Shown here in pieces: positions 52,689 to 63,861 of a stretch of 64,000 bases of DNA. Position numbers and translations under genes: made by a program. The stretch comes from Rhizobium chutanense (lineage in GTDB: Bacteria; Pseudomonadota; Alphaproteobacteria; Rhizobiales; Rhizobiaceae), in NCBI RefSeq assembly GCF_002531935.1, contig NZ_NWSV01000001.1:434001-498000 (forward strand), written 5' to 3'. Under the pieces are notes generated by a model that saw nothing but the letters and a program-made list of their open reading frames with translations, did no database searches and had not been told where the DNA came from. The first letter of the stretch is position 1. Each line of letters begins with the position of its first letter.

Positions 52689-52838
52689 GATATTACTGCT
52701 CCCATATACGCGAACGGTGGCCCCAATATCGCAATGCAGCAATTACGTCCACCGGTGGCGGCACATCTTGGCTATGAAAAGCCGAAGTGCAAGATAAAAA
52801 TGCGAATATATAAGGCAGATTGATCAATCCGAAAGACG

Positions 52839-53288
52839 TCATTGCCCGATATCGGGTGCTTTCGCCATCAGGATTGCCAGGGGTGAAGGCACGCCTGTGA
52901 GCAACCGCAATGCGGGAAGCGACAAACCGGGGGCAAGATCGACGACTTCGCCGTCAGGGGGGAGGCGGTTTTCACCGCTGGCGCTGCCGGGAAGCACAGC
53001 ATAATGCATGGGCGCCCGGGCAATATGATCCTGCTGGACGATGCCGGTGCCGCGAAGTTCGATCAGCCCGGCGATCGACGGCGGACATGTGGCGATCACC
53101 GTGCCGGTCTCTTGCGACAACAGCACCTGGTCGTCGGCGACGAGCGCCGTGAACAGCCCGAGCCGGCGTGCCTCGGTCATGCAGGTAAAGGCCAGCATCG
53201 ATTTTCCCCAGCCGGAGGGGCCGCTGAACAGCAGCCCCGTCCTGCCGACGACGATCGCCGTCGCATGGATGTTCAAAGCCGCCGTCAT
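52839..53288 (-). CDS. hprK: HPr kinase/phosphorylase, short alphaproteobacterial form
   Basis: A 149-residue HprK that lacks the N-terminal domain of Gram-positive HprK and keeps only the kinase part. Walker A is GPSGWGKS (23-30), followed by the ALVADDQVLL segment. Such short HprKs are a known alphaproteobacterial form. It phosphorylates HPr on Ser48. It overlaps chvG by four bases and is thus coupled to the ChvG/ChvI system. Confidence 0.92.
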   Translation of the reverse strand: MTAALNIHATAIVVGRTGLLFSGPSGWGKSMLAFTCMTEARRLGLFTALVADDQVLLSQETGTVIATCPPSIAGLIELRGTGIVQQDHIARAPMHYAVLPGSASGENRLPPDGEVVDLAPGLSLPALRLLTGVPSPLAILMAKAPDIGQ

Positions 53289-55072
53289 GCGGCGGCATCA
53301 AGGGGCAAAGCGAGAATAAAGCGGGCGCCGAGCACCTGGCCTTCGGCATCGGTAATGTTCTCTGCCCTCAGCGAACCGCCATGGGCTTCGGCGATCTGCC
53401 GGCTGATCGACAGGCCGAGCCCCGAATTCTGTCCGAATCCTTCCGATTCCGGTCGGTCGGTATAGAAACGCTCGAAGATGCGGTCGATATTTTCCGCCTG
53501 GATGCCGGGGCCGTTGTCTTCGATCGTGGTGACGCAGCGCGAACGTGTCCGTACCAGCCGCACGGTGATCTTGCCACCCTTCTCCGGCACGAAGGAGCGG
53601 GCGTTCTCGATCAGGTTGGCGATGATCTGGCCAATGCGCAGATCGTGGCCGTTGACGACGAAGCGTGTCTTGACGTTCGGCTTGCGGTCGATCGCATATT
53701 CGATCTCCACCTGCTTCTTGCTGCTCCTGACCTGGCGCGAAACCTCGATAAGGTCGCGCAGCAGCACCTCCATGTCGACGGATCCGGCATCGACACGCGC
53801 AAGTTCGGCATCGAGGCGGGAGGCGTCGGAGATATCGCTGATCAGCCGGTCGAGGCGGCGGACATCGTGCTGGATGACATCCATCAGCCGCTTCTTGGAA
53901 TCGTCGGATCGGGCAAGCGGCAGCGTTTCGACGGCGCTGCGCAGCGACGTCAGCGGATTCTTGAGCTCGTGGCTGACATCGGCGGCGAAACTCTCGATCG
54001 CATCGATGCGGTCGTAGAGCGCTGTCGTCATCTCGCGCAAGGCTATGGAAAGATTGCCGATTTCATCCTGACGGGCAGAAAAGTCGGGAATCTCCTCGCG
54101 CGCCTTGGCCCCGCGCCGCACCCGGATGGCGGCGGCCGACAGACGGCGCAGCGGATTGGCGATCGTCGACGACAGCACCAGCGAAAGCAGCACGTTGACG
54201 AGTGTCGCAACGCCGAAGACACGCATGATAGCAAGCCGCTCGGCATGAACGATATTGTCGATATCACCAGCCTGCGTCGACAAGAGCAGCACGCCGAGCA
54301 CGGCGCGGAAACGCTGGATCGGCACGGCGACGGAAACGATGAGCTCGCCTTTTTCGGTGGTGCGCACCACCGCGCCGCGCACGCCGGTCAGCGCGTTCAT
54401 CACTTCCGGATAGATCGAGCCGTCGCCGCCCGGCGCTTCCTTATAGAGCGGCAGATTGCCGGGCTGCAGCGCCTTGTTGAACAGGGTCGCGAACCATTCG
54501 CTCCAGGTCTGTTTCTCCTCCTCGACCGGCGGCAGGTCGAAGCGCAGCACCTGGCCGCGCGAATAGAGATGGCGCGAATCGAGCAGCAGATTGGCGTCGG
54601 CATCGAAGATGCGGGCACGTGTGCGCGTCGGCGAGATCAGCCGGCGCAGGACCGGGGCGACCTTCTCGGGATCGATCGGGAATTCGAGATCCTCGTCGTT
54701 CGGCACCGGGGTGATGCTCTGGCCGGCCTGCAGCTCGAGCAGCTTCTGTGGATCGATGGTGATCGAGTTGGTATCGACCGACGCGGAGGCCGAAATGGCG
54801 CCGGCGATGATCTCGCCCTGCGTCAACAGGCTTTCGGCGCGCGCGTCGATCAGCCCCTCGCGAAACTGATTGAGGTAGAGGATGCCGCCGACGAGCACCA
54901 CCAGCGCGACCAGATTGAAGAACAGGATGCGCCGCGTCAGGCTCGAAAACACCGCATTGCCGAAGATGCGGCGGATCAGCGTGAAGGGATGCGACCAACG
55001 GCGGCCTCGGACGCGACGGGTGCTCACGCCCTCCGCGTCGTCCAGATCCCTTTCCTGCACCAACTGTGCCAA
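53285..55072 (-). CDS. chvG: ChvG (ExoS) sensor histidine kinase
   Basis: Membrane sensor of acid or envelope stress that phosphorylates ChvI; 595 residues. The first membrane span is ILFFNLVALVVLVGGILYL (about 49-67), a periplasmic domain follows, and a second span and HAMP begin near FGVATLVNVLLSLVL. The H-box is VSHELKNPLTS with a normal His, and the ATP-binding boxes are NLIENARSFVP, DNGPGIQ and NSGLGLS. Start is a TTG at 55072 with AAAGGG upstream; a GTG at 55027 is possible. ChvG-ChvI, HprK and the PTS are neighbours here. Confidence 0.93.
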   Translation of the reverse strand: MAQLVQERDLDDAEGVSTRRVRGRRWSHPFTLIRRIFGNAVFSSLTRRILFFNLVALVVLVGGILYLNQFREGLIDARAESLLTQGEIIAGAISASASVDTNSITIDPQKLLELQAGQSITPVPNDEDLEFPIDPEKVAPVLRRLISPTRTRARIFDADANLLLDSRHLYSRGQVLRFDLPPVEEEKQTWSEWFATLFNKALQPGNLPLYKEAPGGDGSIYPEVMNALTGVRGAVVRTTEKGELIVSVAVPIQRFRAVLGVLLLSTQAGDIDNIVHAERLAIMRVFGVATLVNVLLSLVLSSTIANPLRRLSAAAIRVRRGAKAREEIPDFSARQDEIGNLSIALREMTTALYDRIDAIESFAADVSHELKNPLTSLRSAVETLPLARSDDSKKRLMDVIQHDVRRLDRLISDISDASRLDAELARVDAGSVDMEVLLRDLIEVSRQVRSSKKQVEIEYAIDRKPNVKTRFVVNGHDLRIGQIIANLIENARSFVPEKGGKITVRLVRTRSRCVTTIEDNGPGIQAENIDRIFERFYTDRPESEGFGQNSGLGLSISRQIAEAHGGSLRAENITDAEGQVLGARFILALPLDAAA

Positions 55073-55147
55073 TGACAGGCCCTTTCGGAGGGCGGGGCCA
55101 GCTTGCCGGCGCCTCCCTCAATCGTCTCTTCCTGCGCTCGTGAAGCG

Positions 55148-55885
55148 TCAGGCTGCTTCGCGGAAGCGGTAACCCACACCGTAAAGCGTTTCAATCATAT
55201 CAAAGTCGGTATCGACCATCTTGAACTTCTTGCGCAGCCGCTTGATGTGGCTGTCAATGGTCCGGTCATCAACATACACCTGTTCGTCATAGGCGGCATC
55301 CATCAAGGCGTCGCGGCTTTTCACCACACCCGGGCGCTGCGCCAGCGAATGCAGAATCAGGAATTCGGTCACAGTCAGGGTCACGGCCTCACCCTTCCAG
55401 GTGCAGGTATGGCGTTCCTGGTCCATGACCAGCTGCCCGCGCTCCAGCGAGCGGGCCTGCTGCACGGCGCCGGTCTTTGGCGCGCCAGCCGTGGCAACGC
55501 CGCCGGCAGCGGCCGCTTCGCGGCTCGATGCGCGGCGCAGGACGGCGCGGACGCGCTCGACGAGCAGGCGCTGGGAAAACGGCTTGGTGATGAAATCGTC
55601 GGCGCCCATCTTCAGGCCGAACAGTTCGTCGATCTCTTCATCCTTGGAGGTGAGGAAGATGACAGGAATATCCGACTTCTGTCGCAGGCGTCGCAGCAGT
55701 TCCATGCCGTCCATGCGCGGCATCTTGATATCGAAGATCGCCAGCTGCGGCGGTCGTGCCAGAAGGCCGTCGAGCGCCGAAGCACCGTCCGTATAGGTCT
55801 CGACCTTATATCCTTCGGCCTCCAGTGCGATCGACACCGAGGTGAGGATGTTGCGGTCGTCGTCAACGAGCGCGATTGTCGGCAT
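55148..55885 (-). CDS. chvI: ChvI (ExoI-type) response regulator
   Basis: OmpR-family response regulator; 245 residues. Phospho-acceptor Asp52 in [12 protein letters not shown], conserved Thr/Lys in FLTSKDEE and FITKPFS, and a C-terminal winged helix with [18 protein letters not shown]. The ATG at 55885 ([10 protein letters not shown]) has GGAG upstream; an ATG at 55903 is in frame. ChvGI controls exopolysaccharide, motility and symbiosis genes in Rhizobium and Agrobacterium. Divergent from pckA. Confidence 0.94.
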   Translation of the reverse strand: MPTIALVDDDRNILTSVSIALEAEGYKVETYTDGASALDGLLARPPQLAIFDIKMPRMDGMELLRRLRQKSDIPVIFLTSKDEEIDELFGLKMGADDFITKPFSQRLLVERVRAVLRRASSREAAAAGGVATAGAPKTGAVQQARSLERGQLVMDQERHTCTWKGEAVTLTVTEFLILHSLAQRPGVVKSRDALMDAAYDEQVYVDDRTIDSHIKRLRKKFKMVDTDFDMIETLYGVGYRFREAA

Positions 55886-56038
55886 GGTGTTGGTCTCCGT
55901 CATCAGTGCGCAATCTCCCGGATTTTGGTCGTCCCCAGGCGGTCTCAGTGACCGGATGCGCTTATGGAGGATAAAGGTGGAACAAATTGTGGCAAAGATA
56001 AAGGGAAAGATTGTCGTGAAATTTGTCGGCAATCGCAA

Positions 56039-56223
56039 GTAGTGCGGTAAAATGTTTCAACGCGCCGATCTAAAACGATTTAAAATTAAGGCGATAAATT
56101 TAAATCGATTAAATATTTGATATTACTATATTTTCTCAAATTTAGCGTCTTGTGTTTTAAAATTTCTCCCCGTATCTCTAGCTTAGTTTTAACGGCAACG
56201 AGCCTGAGCAAAGGGAACTAGCC
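56039..56223. promoter_or_regulatory. chvI-pckA divergent control region
   Basis: 185 bases of strikingly AT-rich sequence (many A/T blocks and TTTAAATCGATTAAAT-like palindromes, about 56060-56160) in a GC-rich window. It must hold the promoters of chvI and pckA. pckA is controlled by gluconeogenic signals in rhizobia, and ChvI binding here is only a guess from position. AAAGGGAA lies just ahead of the pckA ATG. Confidence 0.5.
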
Positions 56224-57834
<1,611 letters not shown>

Positions 57835-57865
57835 AAAGCGCAAGCATTGCGCTAAACGGAATCTC

Positions 57866-57881
57866 TGATTCACGTGAAACC
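57866..57881. promoter_or_regulatory. parS: parS-like site (14/16)
   Basis: TGATTCACGTGAAACC keeps the TTCACGTGAA core and mismatches canonical parS at positions 3 and 16. It lies about 41 kb right of the origin, far from the others, overlapping the upstream arm of the pckA terminator. Confidence 0.5.
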
Positions 57882-57904
57882 CGGCGTCGCAGGATTGCCG
57901 GGTT
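57878..57904 (+). terminator. Terminator after pckA
   Basis: AACCCGGC (57878-57885) pairs with GCCGGGTT (57897-57904), followed by TTCCCTTT. Confidence 0.7.
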
Positions 57905-57959
57905 TTCCCTTTGATGGCTGATATTTTCAATTGGCTGCCGATATGAGATAGAACGCCGC

Positions 57960-58397
57960 ATGGCCAGCGACGCACTCTATATCGACGACAGGATCACCAT
58001 CGCCGGATGGGAGCTGACGGAACAGTTCGTTCTGGCGGGCGGTCCCGGCGGGCAGAACGTCAACAAGGTTTCGACCGCGGTCCAGCTGTTCTTCAACATC
58101 CCGAATTCGCCCTCCCTCAACGATCGCGTCAAGGCCAATGCGGTCAAGCTCGCCGGCCGGCGCCTGTCGAAGGACGGCGTGCTGATGATCGAGGCGAGCC
58201 GCTTTCGCAGCCAGGACCGCAACAGAGAGGACGCGCGCGAGCGGCTGAAGGAGCTGATTCTGGAGGCCGCCAAGCCGCCGCCGCCGCCGCGCAAGAAGAC
58301 CAAGCCGACCAAGGGTTCGGTCGAACGCCGCCTGAAGGAAAAATCCGGCCGCTCCGAAGTCAAGAAAATGCGCGGCCGCCCCGGCGGCGGCGAATGA
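57960..58397 (+). CDS. arfB: Peptidyl-tRNA hydrolase ArfB (YaeJ)
   Basis: Ribosome-rescue factor that frees stalled peptides on non-stop mRNA; 145 residues. The catalytic GGQ motif is in GGPGGQNVNKVST (27-39), and the C-terminal tail is lysine- and arginine-rich (RKKTKPTKGSVERRLKEKSGR), as needed to enter the mRNA channel. The alkB gene starts one base after its stop. Confidence 0.95.
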   Translation: MASDALYIDDRITIAGWELTEQFVLAGGPGGQNVNKVSTAVQLFFNIPNSPSLNDRVKANAVKLAGRRLSKDGVLMIEASRFRSQDRNREDARERLKELILEAAKPPPPPRKKTKPTKGSVERRLKEKSGRSEVKKMRGRPGGGE

Positions 58398-58398
58398 T

Positions 58399-59010
58399 AT
58401 GCCGGAGCTTTTGAGCGGCATTCGCCATCTTCCCGGCTATCTCGACCGGGCGCGCCAGGAGGCGCTGGTCGAGGTGATCCGCACGGTCGTCGCCGAAGCG
58501 CCGCTTTATGTGCCCGCCATGCCCGGAACCGGCAAGCCGATGTCGGTGCGCATGACCAATTGCGGGCCGCTCGGCTGGGTGACGGATAGGGAACGCGGCT
58601 ATCGCTACCAGCCGACGCATCCGGCGACCGGCAGGCCCTGGCCTGATATGCCGCGCGAATTGCTCGATATCTGGAATGACGTTGCCGGTTACGATATGCC
58701 GCCGGAAGCCTGCCTGGTGAATTTCTACTCCGACGAAGCGCGCATGGGCCTGCATCAGGACAAGGACGAGAGGGATTTGCAGGCGCCGGTCGTCTCGATT
58801 TCGCTCGGCAACAGCTGCCTCTTCCGCATCGGCGGTCTCAACCGCAATGATCGAACGCTATCCTTCAAGCTTTCAAGCGGCGATCTGGTCGTCCTGGGCG
58901 GTGAGGGGAGACTGTGTTTCCACGGCGTCGACCGCATCCATCCGGCGACGTCGACCCTGCTGAAGAATGGCGGCCGCATCAATCTGACGCTGCGCCGCGT
59001 CAGTTCCTGA
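58399..59010 (+). CDS. alkB: Alkylated-DNA repair dioxygenase AlkB
   Basis: Fe(II)/2-oxoglutarate oxygenase removing alkyl groups from bases; 203 residues. The metal site HQDKD (His and Asp of HxD), the distal His in CFHGVDRI and the 2OG-binding arginines in RINLTLRR are all visible. It is coupled to arfB with a one-base gap. Convergent with coaA. Confidence 0.95.
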   Translation: MPELLSGIRHLPGYLDRARQEALVEVIRTVVAEAPLYVPAMPGTGKPMSVRMTNCGPLGWVTDRERGYRYQPTHPATGRPWPDMPRELLDIWNDVAGYDMPPEACLVNFYSDEARMGLHQDKDERDLQAPVVSISLGNSCLFRIGGLNRNDRTLSFKLSSGDLVVLGGEGRLCFHGVDRIHPATSTLLKNGGRINLTLRRVSS

Positions 59011-59037
59011 GGCTGAAATTCGGAATAGAATCGCCTG

Positions 59038-60033
59038 CTATAGTTTCCGCAGCGCGACCTGTTCGATCAGGTGATCCTTGCCCTTTTTCAGGATGAGATC
59101 GGCACGCGGTCGCGTCGGCAGGATGTTCTGCCGTAGGTTCTTCAGATTGATATTCCCCCAGAGATCCTCGGCGATTTCGAGCGCTTCTGCGTCGCTGATC
59201 GAGGCGTAGCGATGGAAATAGGAATTCGGATCGCGGAAGGCGGTCTCGCGCAGCCGCATGAAGCGTGCGACGTACCAATTGTGGATCTGGTCTTCCGCCG
59301 CATCGATATAGATCGAGAAGTCGAAGAAGTCGGAGACCATCGGCACGATCCTGCCGCCGGCCGGCAGGTCGCGTGATTGCAGCACGTTGATGCCTTCGAA
59401 GATCAGGATGTCGGGCCGGTCGACGATCTTGTATTCGTCCGGCAGCACGTCATAGACGAGGTGCGAATAGCTGGGCGCCCTGACATCCGGCTGCCCGGCT
59501 TTGATCGCCGAGAGAAAACGCAGGATCGCCGCCGTGTCGTAGCTTTCCGGAAAACCCTTGCGCTGCATCAGCTTTTTCCGCTGCAGCACGGCGTTCGGAT
59601 AAAGGAAGCCGTCGGTGGTGACGAGATCGACCTTCGGGCTGGAAGGCCAGCGGCCCAGAAGCTCCTTGAGGATACGGGCGGTGGTCGATTTGCCCACGGC
59701 GACCGAGCCGGCGATGCCGATGACGAAGGGTGTCTTCGTCACATCGGACAGGCTGAGGAAGCGGTTGCGCTGTTCGAACAGCAGCTGCGAGGATTCGACA
59801 TGGGCCGACAGCAGCCGCGACAGCGACAGATAGATGCGCCGGACCTCGTCGAGATCGATCGGGTCGCCCATCGAACGCAGCCGCTTGACCTCATCGCTGG
59901 TCAGCGTCAGCGGCGTGTCGGCACGGAATTTCGCCCATTGTTCGGAAGAGAAGAAGTGATAGGGCGAATAGGATTCCGACTGGAAGTGATCCAACGTTTC
60001 CGGCACCCCGATAATCTCAGTCGCGATACTCAT
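59038..60033 (-). CDS. coaA: Pantothenate kinase (type I)
   Basis: First committed step of CoA synthesis; 331 residues. Walker A GSVAVGKS (109-116) within [16 protein letters not shown], and [10 protein letters not shown]... and [22 protein letters not shown] at the C-terminus match the family. It overlaps hisE by four bases and ends the his cluster, so it is probably transcribed with hisE. Confidence 0.96.
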   Translation of the reverse strand: MSIATEIIGVPETLDHFQSESYSPYHFFSSEQWAKFRADTPLTLTSDEVKRLRSMGDPIDLDEVRRIYLSLSRLLSAHVESSQLLFEQRNRFLSLSDVTKTPFVIGIAGSVAVGKSTTARILKELLGRWPSSPKVDLVTTDGFLYPNAVLQRKKLMQRKGFPESYDTAAILRFLSAIKAGQPDVRAPSYSHLVYDVLPDEYKIVDRPDILIFEGINVLQSRDLPAGGRIVPMVSDFFDFSIYIDAAEDQIHNWYVARFMRLRETAFRDPNSYFHRYASISDAEALEIAEDLWGNINLKNLRQNILPTRPRADLILKKGKDHLIEQVALRKL

Positions 60034-60353
60034 GAACCCTGCCGGCTGGCCTTTTCCTTGAGGCCGGACTGCGCGGTTCTGCGCTCGAGTTCGGCCATGA
60101 CATTCTCTAACGGTATTTCAGCAATCTTCAATACGACCAATAGGTGATAGAGCAGATCGGCGGCTTCATAAGTCAGATTGTCGCGGTCGCCGGTTACCGC
60201 CGCCATCACGGCCTCGATCGCCTCTTCGCCGAGCTTCTTGGCCGCTTTCGGCTGGCCGGCGGCGACAAGCTTCGCCGTCCAGGATTGCTCCGGCGATGCT
60301 TTCGACCGCTCCGCGACGATGCTTTCGAGATCGGCAAGGGAAAATCCGCTCAT
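60030..60353 (-). CDS. hisE: Phosphoribosyl-ATP pyrophosphatase
   Basis: Second step of histidine synthesis; 107 residues. The family motifs [15 protein letters not shown] and [18 protein letters not shown] are present. ATG at 60353 ([10 protein letters not shown]) is chosen over an upstream start at 60398 that would overlap hisF. It overlaps coaA downstream. Confidence 0.96.
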   Translation of the reverse strand: MSGFSLADLESIVAERSKASPEQSWTAKLVAAGQPKAAKKLGEEAIEAVMAAVTGDRDNLTYEAADLLYHLLVVLKIAEIPLENVMAELERRTAQSGLKEKASRQGS

Positions 60354-60370
60354 AGGTCCGCTTTCAAGGT

Positions 60371-61159
60371 TCAGTCGAGACGCATGTCGATGCCGCATTT
60401 CGACATATAGTGCTTCGCCTCGCCGACGGTATAGGTGCCGAAGTGGAAGATCGAGGCGGCGAGCACGGCATTGGCATGGCCCTCCTTCACCCCGGCGACG
60501 AGATCGTCAAGGTCGCCGACGCCGCCCGACGCGATGACGGGCACGCGCACCGCATCGGCAATCGCCCGCGTCAATTCCAGATCGTATCCGACCTTGGTGC
60601 CGTCGCGGTCCATCGACGTCACCAGCAGCTCGCCGGCGCCGCGCGCCACCATCTTCTGGGCGAATTCGACGGCATCGATGCCGGTCGCATTGCGGCCGCC
60701 ATGCGTGTAGATTTCCCAGGCGCTGAGATTGTCGCCGCCGACCGCCTGCGTGCGCCGGCGCTTGGCGTCGATCGAGACGACGATGCACTGGTCGCCGAAC
60801 TTGTCGGCGGCCTCGGCAACGAAGTCGGGATTGCTGACCGCTGCCGAATTGATCGAGACCTTGTCGGCGCCGCACAGCAGCAGCTTGCGGATATCGGCGA
60901 TGGTGCGCACCCCGCCGCCGACGGTCAGCGGCATGAAGCATTGGTCGGCCGTGCGCGATACGACATCGAAGATCGTCTCGCGATTGTCCGAGGACGCGGT
61001 GATGTCGAGGAAGCAGAGCTCGTCGGCGCCGGCCGCGTCATAGGCCTTCGCCGCTTCGACGGGATCGCCGGCATCGACGAGATTGAGGAAGTTGACGCCC
61101 TTGACGACACGGCCGTCCTTGACGTCGAGGCAGGGGATGACACGCGCTTTGAGGGTCAT
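60371..61159 (-). CDS. hisF: Imidazole glycerol phosphate synthase cyclase subunit
   Basis: Makes imidazole glycerol phosphate and AICAR with HisH; 262 residues. Catalytic Asp in [14 protein letters not shown] and in [14 protein letters not shown]. The hisA stop immediately precedes the hisF start, so the two are coupled. Confidence 0.97.
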   Translation of the reverse strand: MTLKARVIPCLDVKDGRVVKGVNFLNLVDAGDPVEAAKAYDAAGADELCFLDITASSDNRETIFDVVSRTADQCFMPLTVGGGVRTIADIRKLLLCGADKVSINSAAVSNPDFVAEAADKFGDQCIVVSIDAKRRRTQAVGGDNLSAWEIYTHGGRNATGIDAVEFAQKMVARGAGELLVTSMDRDGTKVGYDLELTRAIADAVRVPVIASGGVGDLDDLVAGVKEGHANAVLAASIFHFGTYTVGEAKHYMSKCGIDMRLD

Positions 61160-61906
61160 TTACGCGGTCTCCTTTGCCCTGCTGGCCTTGATCAGCGCGA
61201 GCGCCTCCGCGGGATCGATGCGGCCGTCATAAAGCGCACGGCCTGAAATCGCCCCTTCCAGCTTGCGCGCGTCGGGCTGCAGCATCCGTTTGATGTCGTC
61301 AAGCGAGGCGAGGCCGCCCGAGGCAATGACCGGAATGGAAACGGCGTCGGCAAGCTCGAGCGTCGAGCTCCAGTTGATGCCGGTCAGGATGCCGTCGCGG
61401 TCGATATCGGTGTAGATGATCGCGGCAACGCCGGCGCCCTCGAATTTCCTTGCAAGTTCGATGATGCCGAGTTCGGAAGCCTCAGCCCAACCTTCGACCG
61501 CCACCTTGCCGCCCTTGGCATCGATGCCGACGGCGACGTGGCCCGGAAATTTCCGGCAGGCCTCGATGACCAGCTCAGGATTTCTGACCGCCACGGTGCC
61601 GAGAATGACCCGCCGCAGCCCGCGCGACAGCCAGGCTTCGATATGATCGAGCGTGCGGATGCCGCCGCCGAGCTGCACCGGATTTTTCGTTGTTTTCAGG
61701 ATCGCCTCGACGGCGTCGCCATTGGCCGAATGTCCCGCAAAGGCGCCGTCGAGATCGACCACATGCAGCCATTCGAAACCCTGGTCTTCGAAGGATTTCG
61801 CCTGGGCGGCCGGGTCGGTGTTGTAGACCGTCGCCTGCTGCATGTCGCCGAGCTTCAGGCGGACGCATTGGCCGCCCTTCAGATCGATCGCGGGAAAAAG
61901 GATCAT
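61160..61906 (-). CDS. hisA: ProFAR isomerase HisA
   Basis: Isomerises ProFAR to PRFAR; 248 residues. Catalytic Asp8 in [12 protein letters not shown] and the second Asp in [11 protein letters not shown] at 61906 ([12 protein letters not shown]) is chosen because the preceding residues are not family-like. Five bases after the upstream unknown gene. Confidence 0.97.
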   Translation of the reverse strand: MILFPAIDLKGGQCVRLKLGDMQQATVYNTDPAAQAKSFEDQGFEWLHVVDLDGAFAGHSANGDAVEAILKTTKNPVQLGGGIRTLDHIEAWLSRGLRRVILGTVAVRNPELVIEACRKFPGHVAVGIDAKGGKVAVEGWAEASELGIIELARKFEGAGVAAIIYTDIDRDGILTGINWSSTLELADAVSIPVIASGGLASLDDIKRMLQPDARKLEGAISGRALYDGRIDPAEALALIKASRAKETA

Positions 61907-61911
61907 GTCGT

Positions 61912-62469
61912 CTACGTCCGTAAAGTGGTCGATACCATCAGCGCATTCCACGCATCTACGATATCCGAGTGGAAAAAGACAGCGGCAATGGTGGCCGCGC
62001 CGAAAAGCAGAAGAAGGAGCAGGGTGATGGTCAAACCGGCACGAACCTGGCGCCAGAAACCGAGGCGCCGCCTCATCGATTTTTCGATGTCGCGCACCGC
62101 GCGCAGCGCCTGACTGTTGACGGCGGCCAGCCGGATCTCCGGCTCCATCGCCTCGACATAGGTCTCGGCATAACTCGACAGGATCTGCGAGGCGCGGTCG
62201 CGCAGCGTATTGCGCAGGTCGGTCGAGAGATAATTGCTGGCGACGGCGGCAAGCTCCGCCTCATTGGGCGAACGGCCGGGATTGCGTTTGCGATAGCTGA
62301 GGACGAAATCGCGCTTCTGCCGCTCGTAAAGCGCGTAGGCAAGCAGCCCGATCAGATCGTCCTCGCCCTCGATATAGAATTCCAGCACGGCTTCGGTGAT
62401 GTCGGCGGCGCTGATGCCGTTGGCGCGCAGCTGCGAATTCTCGTTGCCGGCAAGGAATTCATGGATCAT
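61912..62469 (-). CDS. Unknown C-terminally anchored membrane protein in the his operon
   Basis: A 185-residue protein I cannot assign. It has a helical N-terminal part ([54 protein letters not shown]) and one strong membrane segment near the C-terminus (about 145-166, [21 protein letters not shown]), so it is probably tail-anchored with the body in the cytosol. It lies between hisH and hisA, five bases ahead of hisA, and overlaps the small gene before it. Position in a tight operon is strong evidence that it is a real gene. Confidence 0.75.
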   Translation of the reverse strand: MIHEFLAGNENSQLRANGISAADITEAVLEFYIEGEDDLIGLLAYALYERQKRDFVLSYRKRNPGRSPNEAELAAVASNYLSTDLRNTLRDRASQILSSYAETYVEAMEPEIRLAAVNSQALRAVRDIEKSMRRRLGFWRQVRAGLTITLLLLLLFGAATIAAVFFHSDIVDAWNALMVSTTLRT

Positions 62470-62648
62470 CGGTCCAGCCTTTCTTTCAACGCCTTGGCTG
62501 CATTGGAAAGCGCTCTTTTGTGAACGGCCTCATCGACCCGGCGGATGATCGTTCCGTCGGCAAGCCGGATGTCGGAGAAGGGAGGCAGACCTTCTCTGGA
62601 GGGTTTCAGCCTATAGAACACCTTGCCTGATTTCCGCGACGCCGGCAT
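62466..62648 (-). CDS. Small conserved-looking unknown protein
   Basis: A 60-residue basic protein without a domain I recognise (GKVFYRLKPSREGLPPFSDIRLADGTIIRRVDE). The ATG at 62648 has AGGAG eight bases upstream. Its stop overlaps the next gene start (62466-62469), so the two are translationally coupled. No membrane segment and no Cys. Confidence 0.65.
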   Translation of the reverse strand: MPASRKSGKVFYRLKPSREGLPPFSDIRLADGTIIRRVDEAVHKRALSNAAKALKERLDR

Positions 62649-62700
62649 CGAGCGCACTCCTGTTCCGCCGTTTCCATAAAGGGGAAATAAGGCGGCGGTA

Positions 62701-63351
62701 TTACGGGTTCCAGCGCAGGAAATTGGCGATCAGCGCCAGGCCGAGCTTCTGGCTCTTTTCCGGATGAAATTGTGCCCCGACCATGTTGTCGCGCCCGACG
62801 AGAGCGGTCATCGGGCCGCCATAGTCGACGGTGGCGATGACATCCTCGGCGTTTTCGGCGGCAAGATGATAGGAATGCACGAAATAGGCATGCAGCCCCT
62901 CGGATCCCGTCGCAATGCCGTCGAAGAGCGGATGTTCGCGCTTCAGGTCGAGCGTGTTCCAGCCGATCTGCGGGATCTTCAGCGCGGGATCACCGGGGGT
63001 CATCTCGACGACGTCGCCGGGAATCCAGCCGAAGCCGTGGGTCACGGTCTTTTCCAGTCCACGCGAGGACATCAGCTGCATGCCGACGCAGATGCCGAGG
63101 AAGGGCCGAGCCTTTTTCTCGACAGCTTCGATCAGCACTTCGGCCATCCCGGGCACGGCATCGAGGCCGCGCCGGCAATCGGCATAGGCGCCGACGCCGG
63201 GAAGCACGATACGATCGGCCGCGGCAACATCCTCCGCCCTGTCGGTGAGATCGATATGCGCATCGATGCCTGCCTCACGGGCGGCACGCTCGAAAGCCTT
63301 GGTCGCCGAGCGCAGGTTGCCGGAACCATAGTCGATAATCGCGACGCGCAT
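62701..63351 (-). CDS. hisH: Imidazole glycerol phosphate synthase glutaminase subunit
   Basis: Glutamine amidotransferase that supplies ammonia to HisF; 216 residues. Catalytic Cys88 in GICVGMQLM, and the His-Glu pair in QFHPEKSQ. It is separated from hisA by two unknown genes, whereas hisH and hisA are usually adjacent. Confidence 0.97.
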   Translation of the reverse strand: MRVAIIDYGSGNLRSATKAFERAAREAGIDAHIDLTDRAEDVAAADRIVLPGVGAYADCRRGLDAVPGMAEVLIEAVEKKARPFLGICVGMQLMSSRGLEKTVTHGFGWIPGDVVEMTPGDPALKIPQIGWNTLDLKREHPLFDGIATGSEGLHAYFVHSYHLAAENAEDVIATVDYGGPMTALVGRDNMVGAQFHPEKSQKLGLALIANFLRWNP

Positions 63352-63353
63352 TC

Positions 63354-63839
63354 TCAGCGTCCTCCTTCAAATCCAAAGAGGCCAAGCGATGTGGCATGGC
63401 CATGCGGGCCGTTTGCACCGGGCTTGTTCTGCCAATCCGGTGCGACGGTGTCGTCGCTCCCCGAAGGGACCGCCTTGTCCGCAAAATAGACCTGCTCGGC
63501 AATATCGAGCTTATCGGCTGCAATCAGTGCGTCTTCGTTCCAGCCCTTGGCGGCAAGGTTGCGAATGCGGAGATTCTGGCCTTCGAGACCGACCAGTATA
63601 TTCACGCCCAGCATGATTGCCGCGCCCGCGAGCCCCAGACCCGGCTCGTCCGTCAGCGCACCACCGATCGCCTGCAGCACAAAGGCCGCGGCCGCATGCA
63701 GCCACAGCCGGTGCGCCAGAAGCCAAGCCCATGGAAACAGGAAGCCGAGAAAGGTGAAGCCATCACGGATGGTTCGCGTCTCCTCGAGCGTGGCGCTCGT
63801 GCCGCCGGGCGGTGTCAGGAAGATATAGCTTGATGTCAT
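63354..63839 (-). CDS. DUF2628-like membrane protein in the his operon
   Basis: A 161-residue protein with hydrophobic segments ([34 protein letters not shown] and [17 protein letters not shown]) followed by a soluble tail with [31 protein letters not shown]. It fits what I know of DUF2628. Function unknown. The ATG at 63839 has GGGAG upstream. It lies between hisB and hisH, only two bases before the hisH start. Confidence 0.75.
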   Translation of the reverse strand: MTSSYIFLTPPGGTSATLEETRTIRDGFTFLGFLFPWAWLLAHRLWLHAAAAFVLQAIGGALTDEPGLGLAGAAIMLGVNILVGLEGQNLRIRNLAAKGWNEDALIAADKLDIAEQVYFADKAVPSGSDDTVAPDWQNKPGANGPHGHATSLGLFGFEGGR

Positions 63840-63861
63840 GGTCGCCGCTCCCTTGAGGGGC

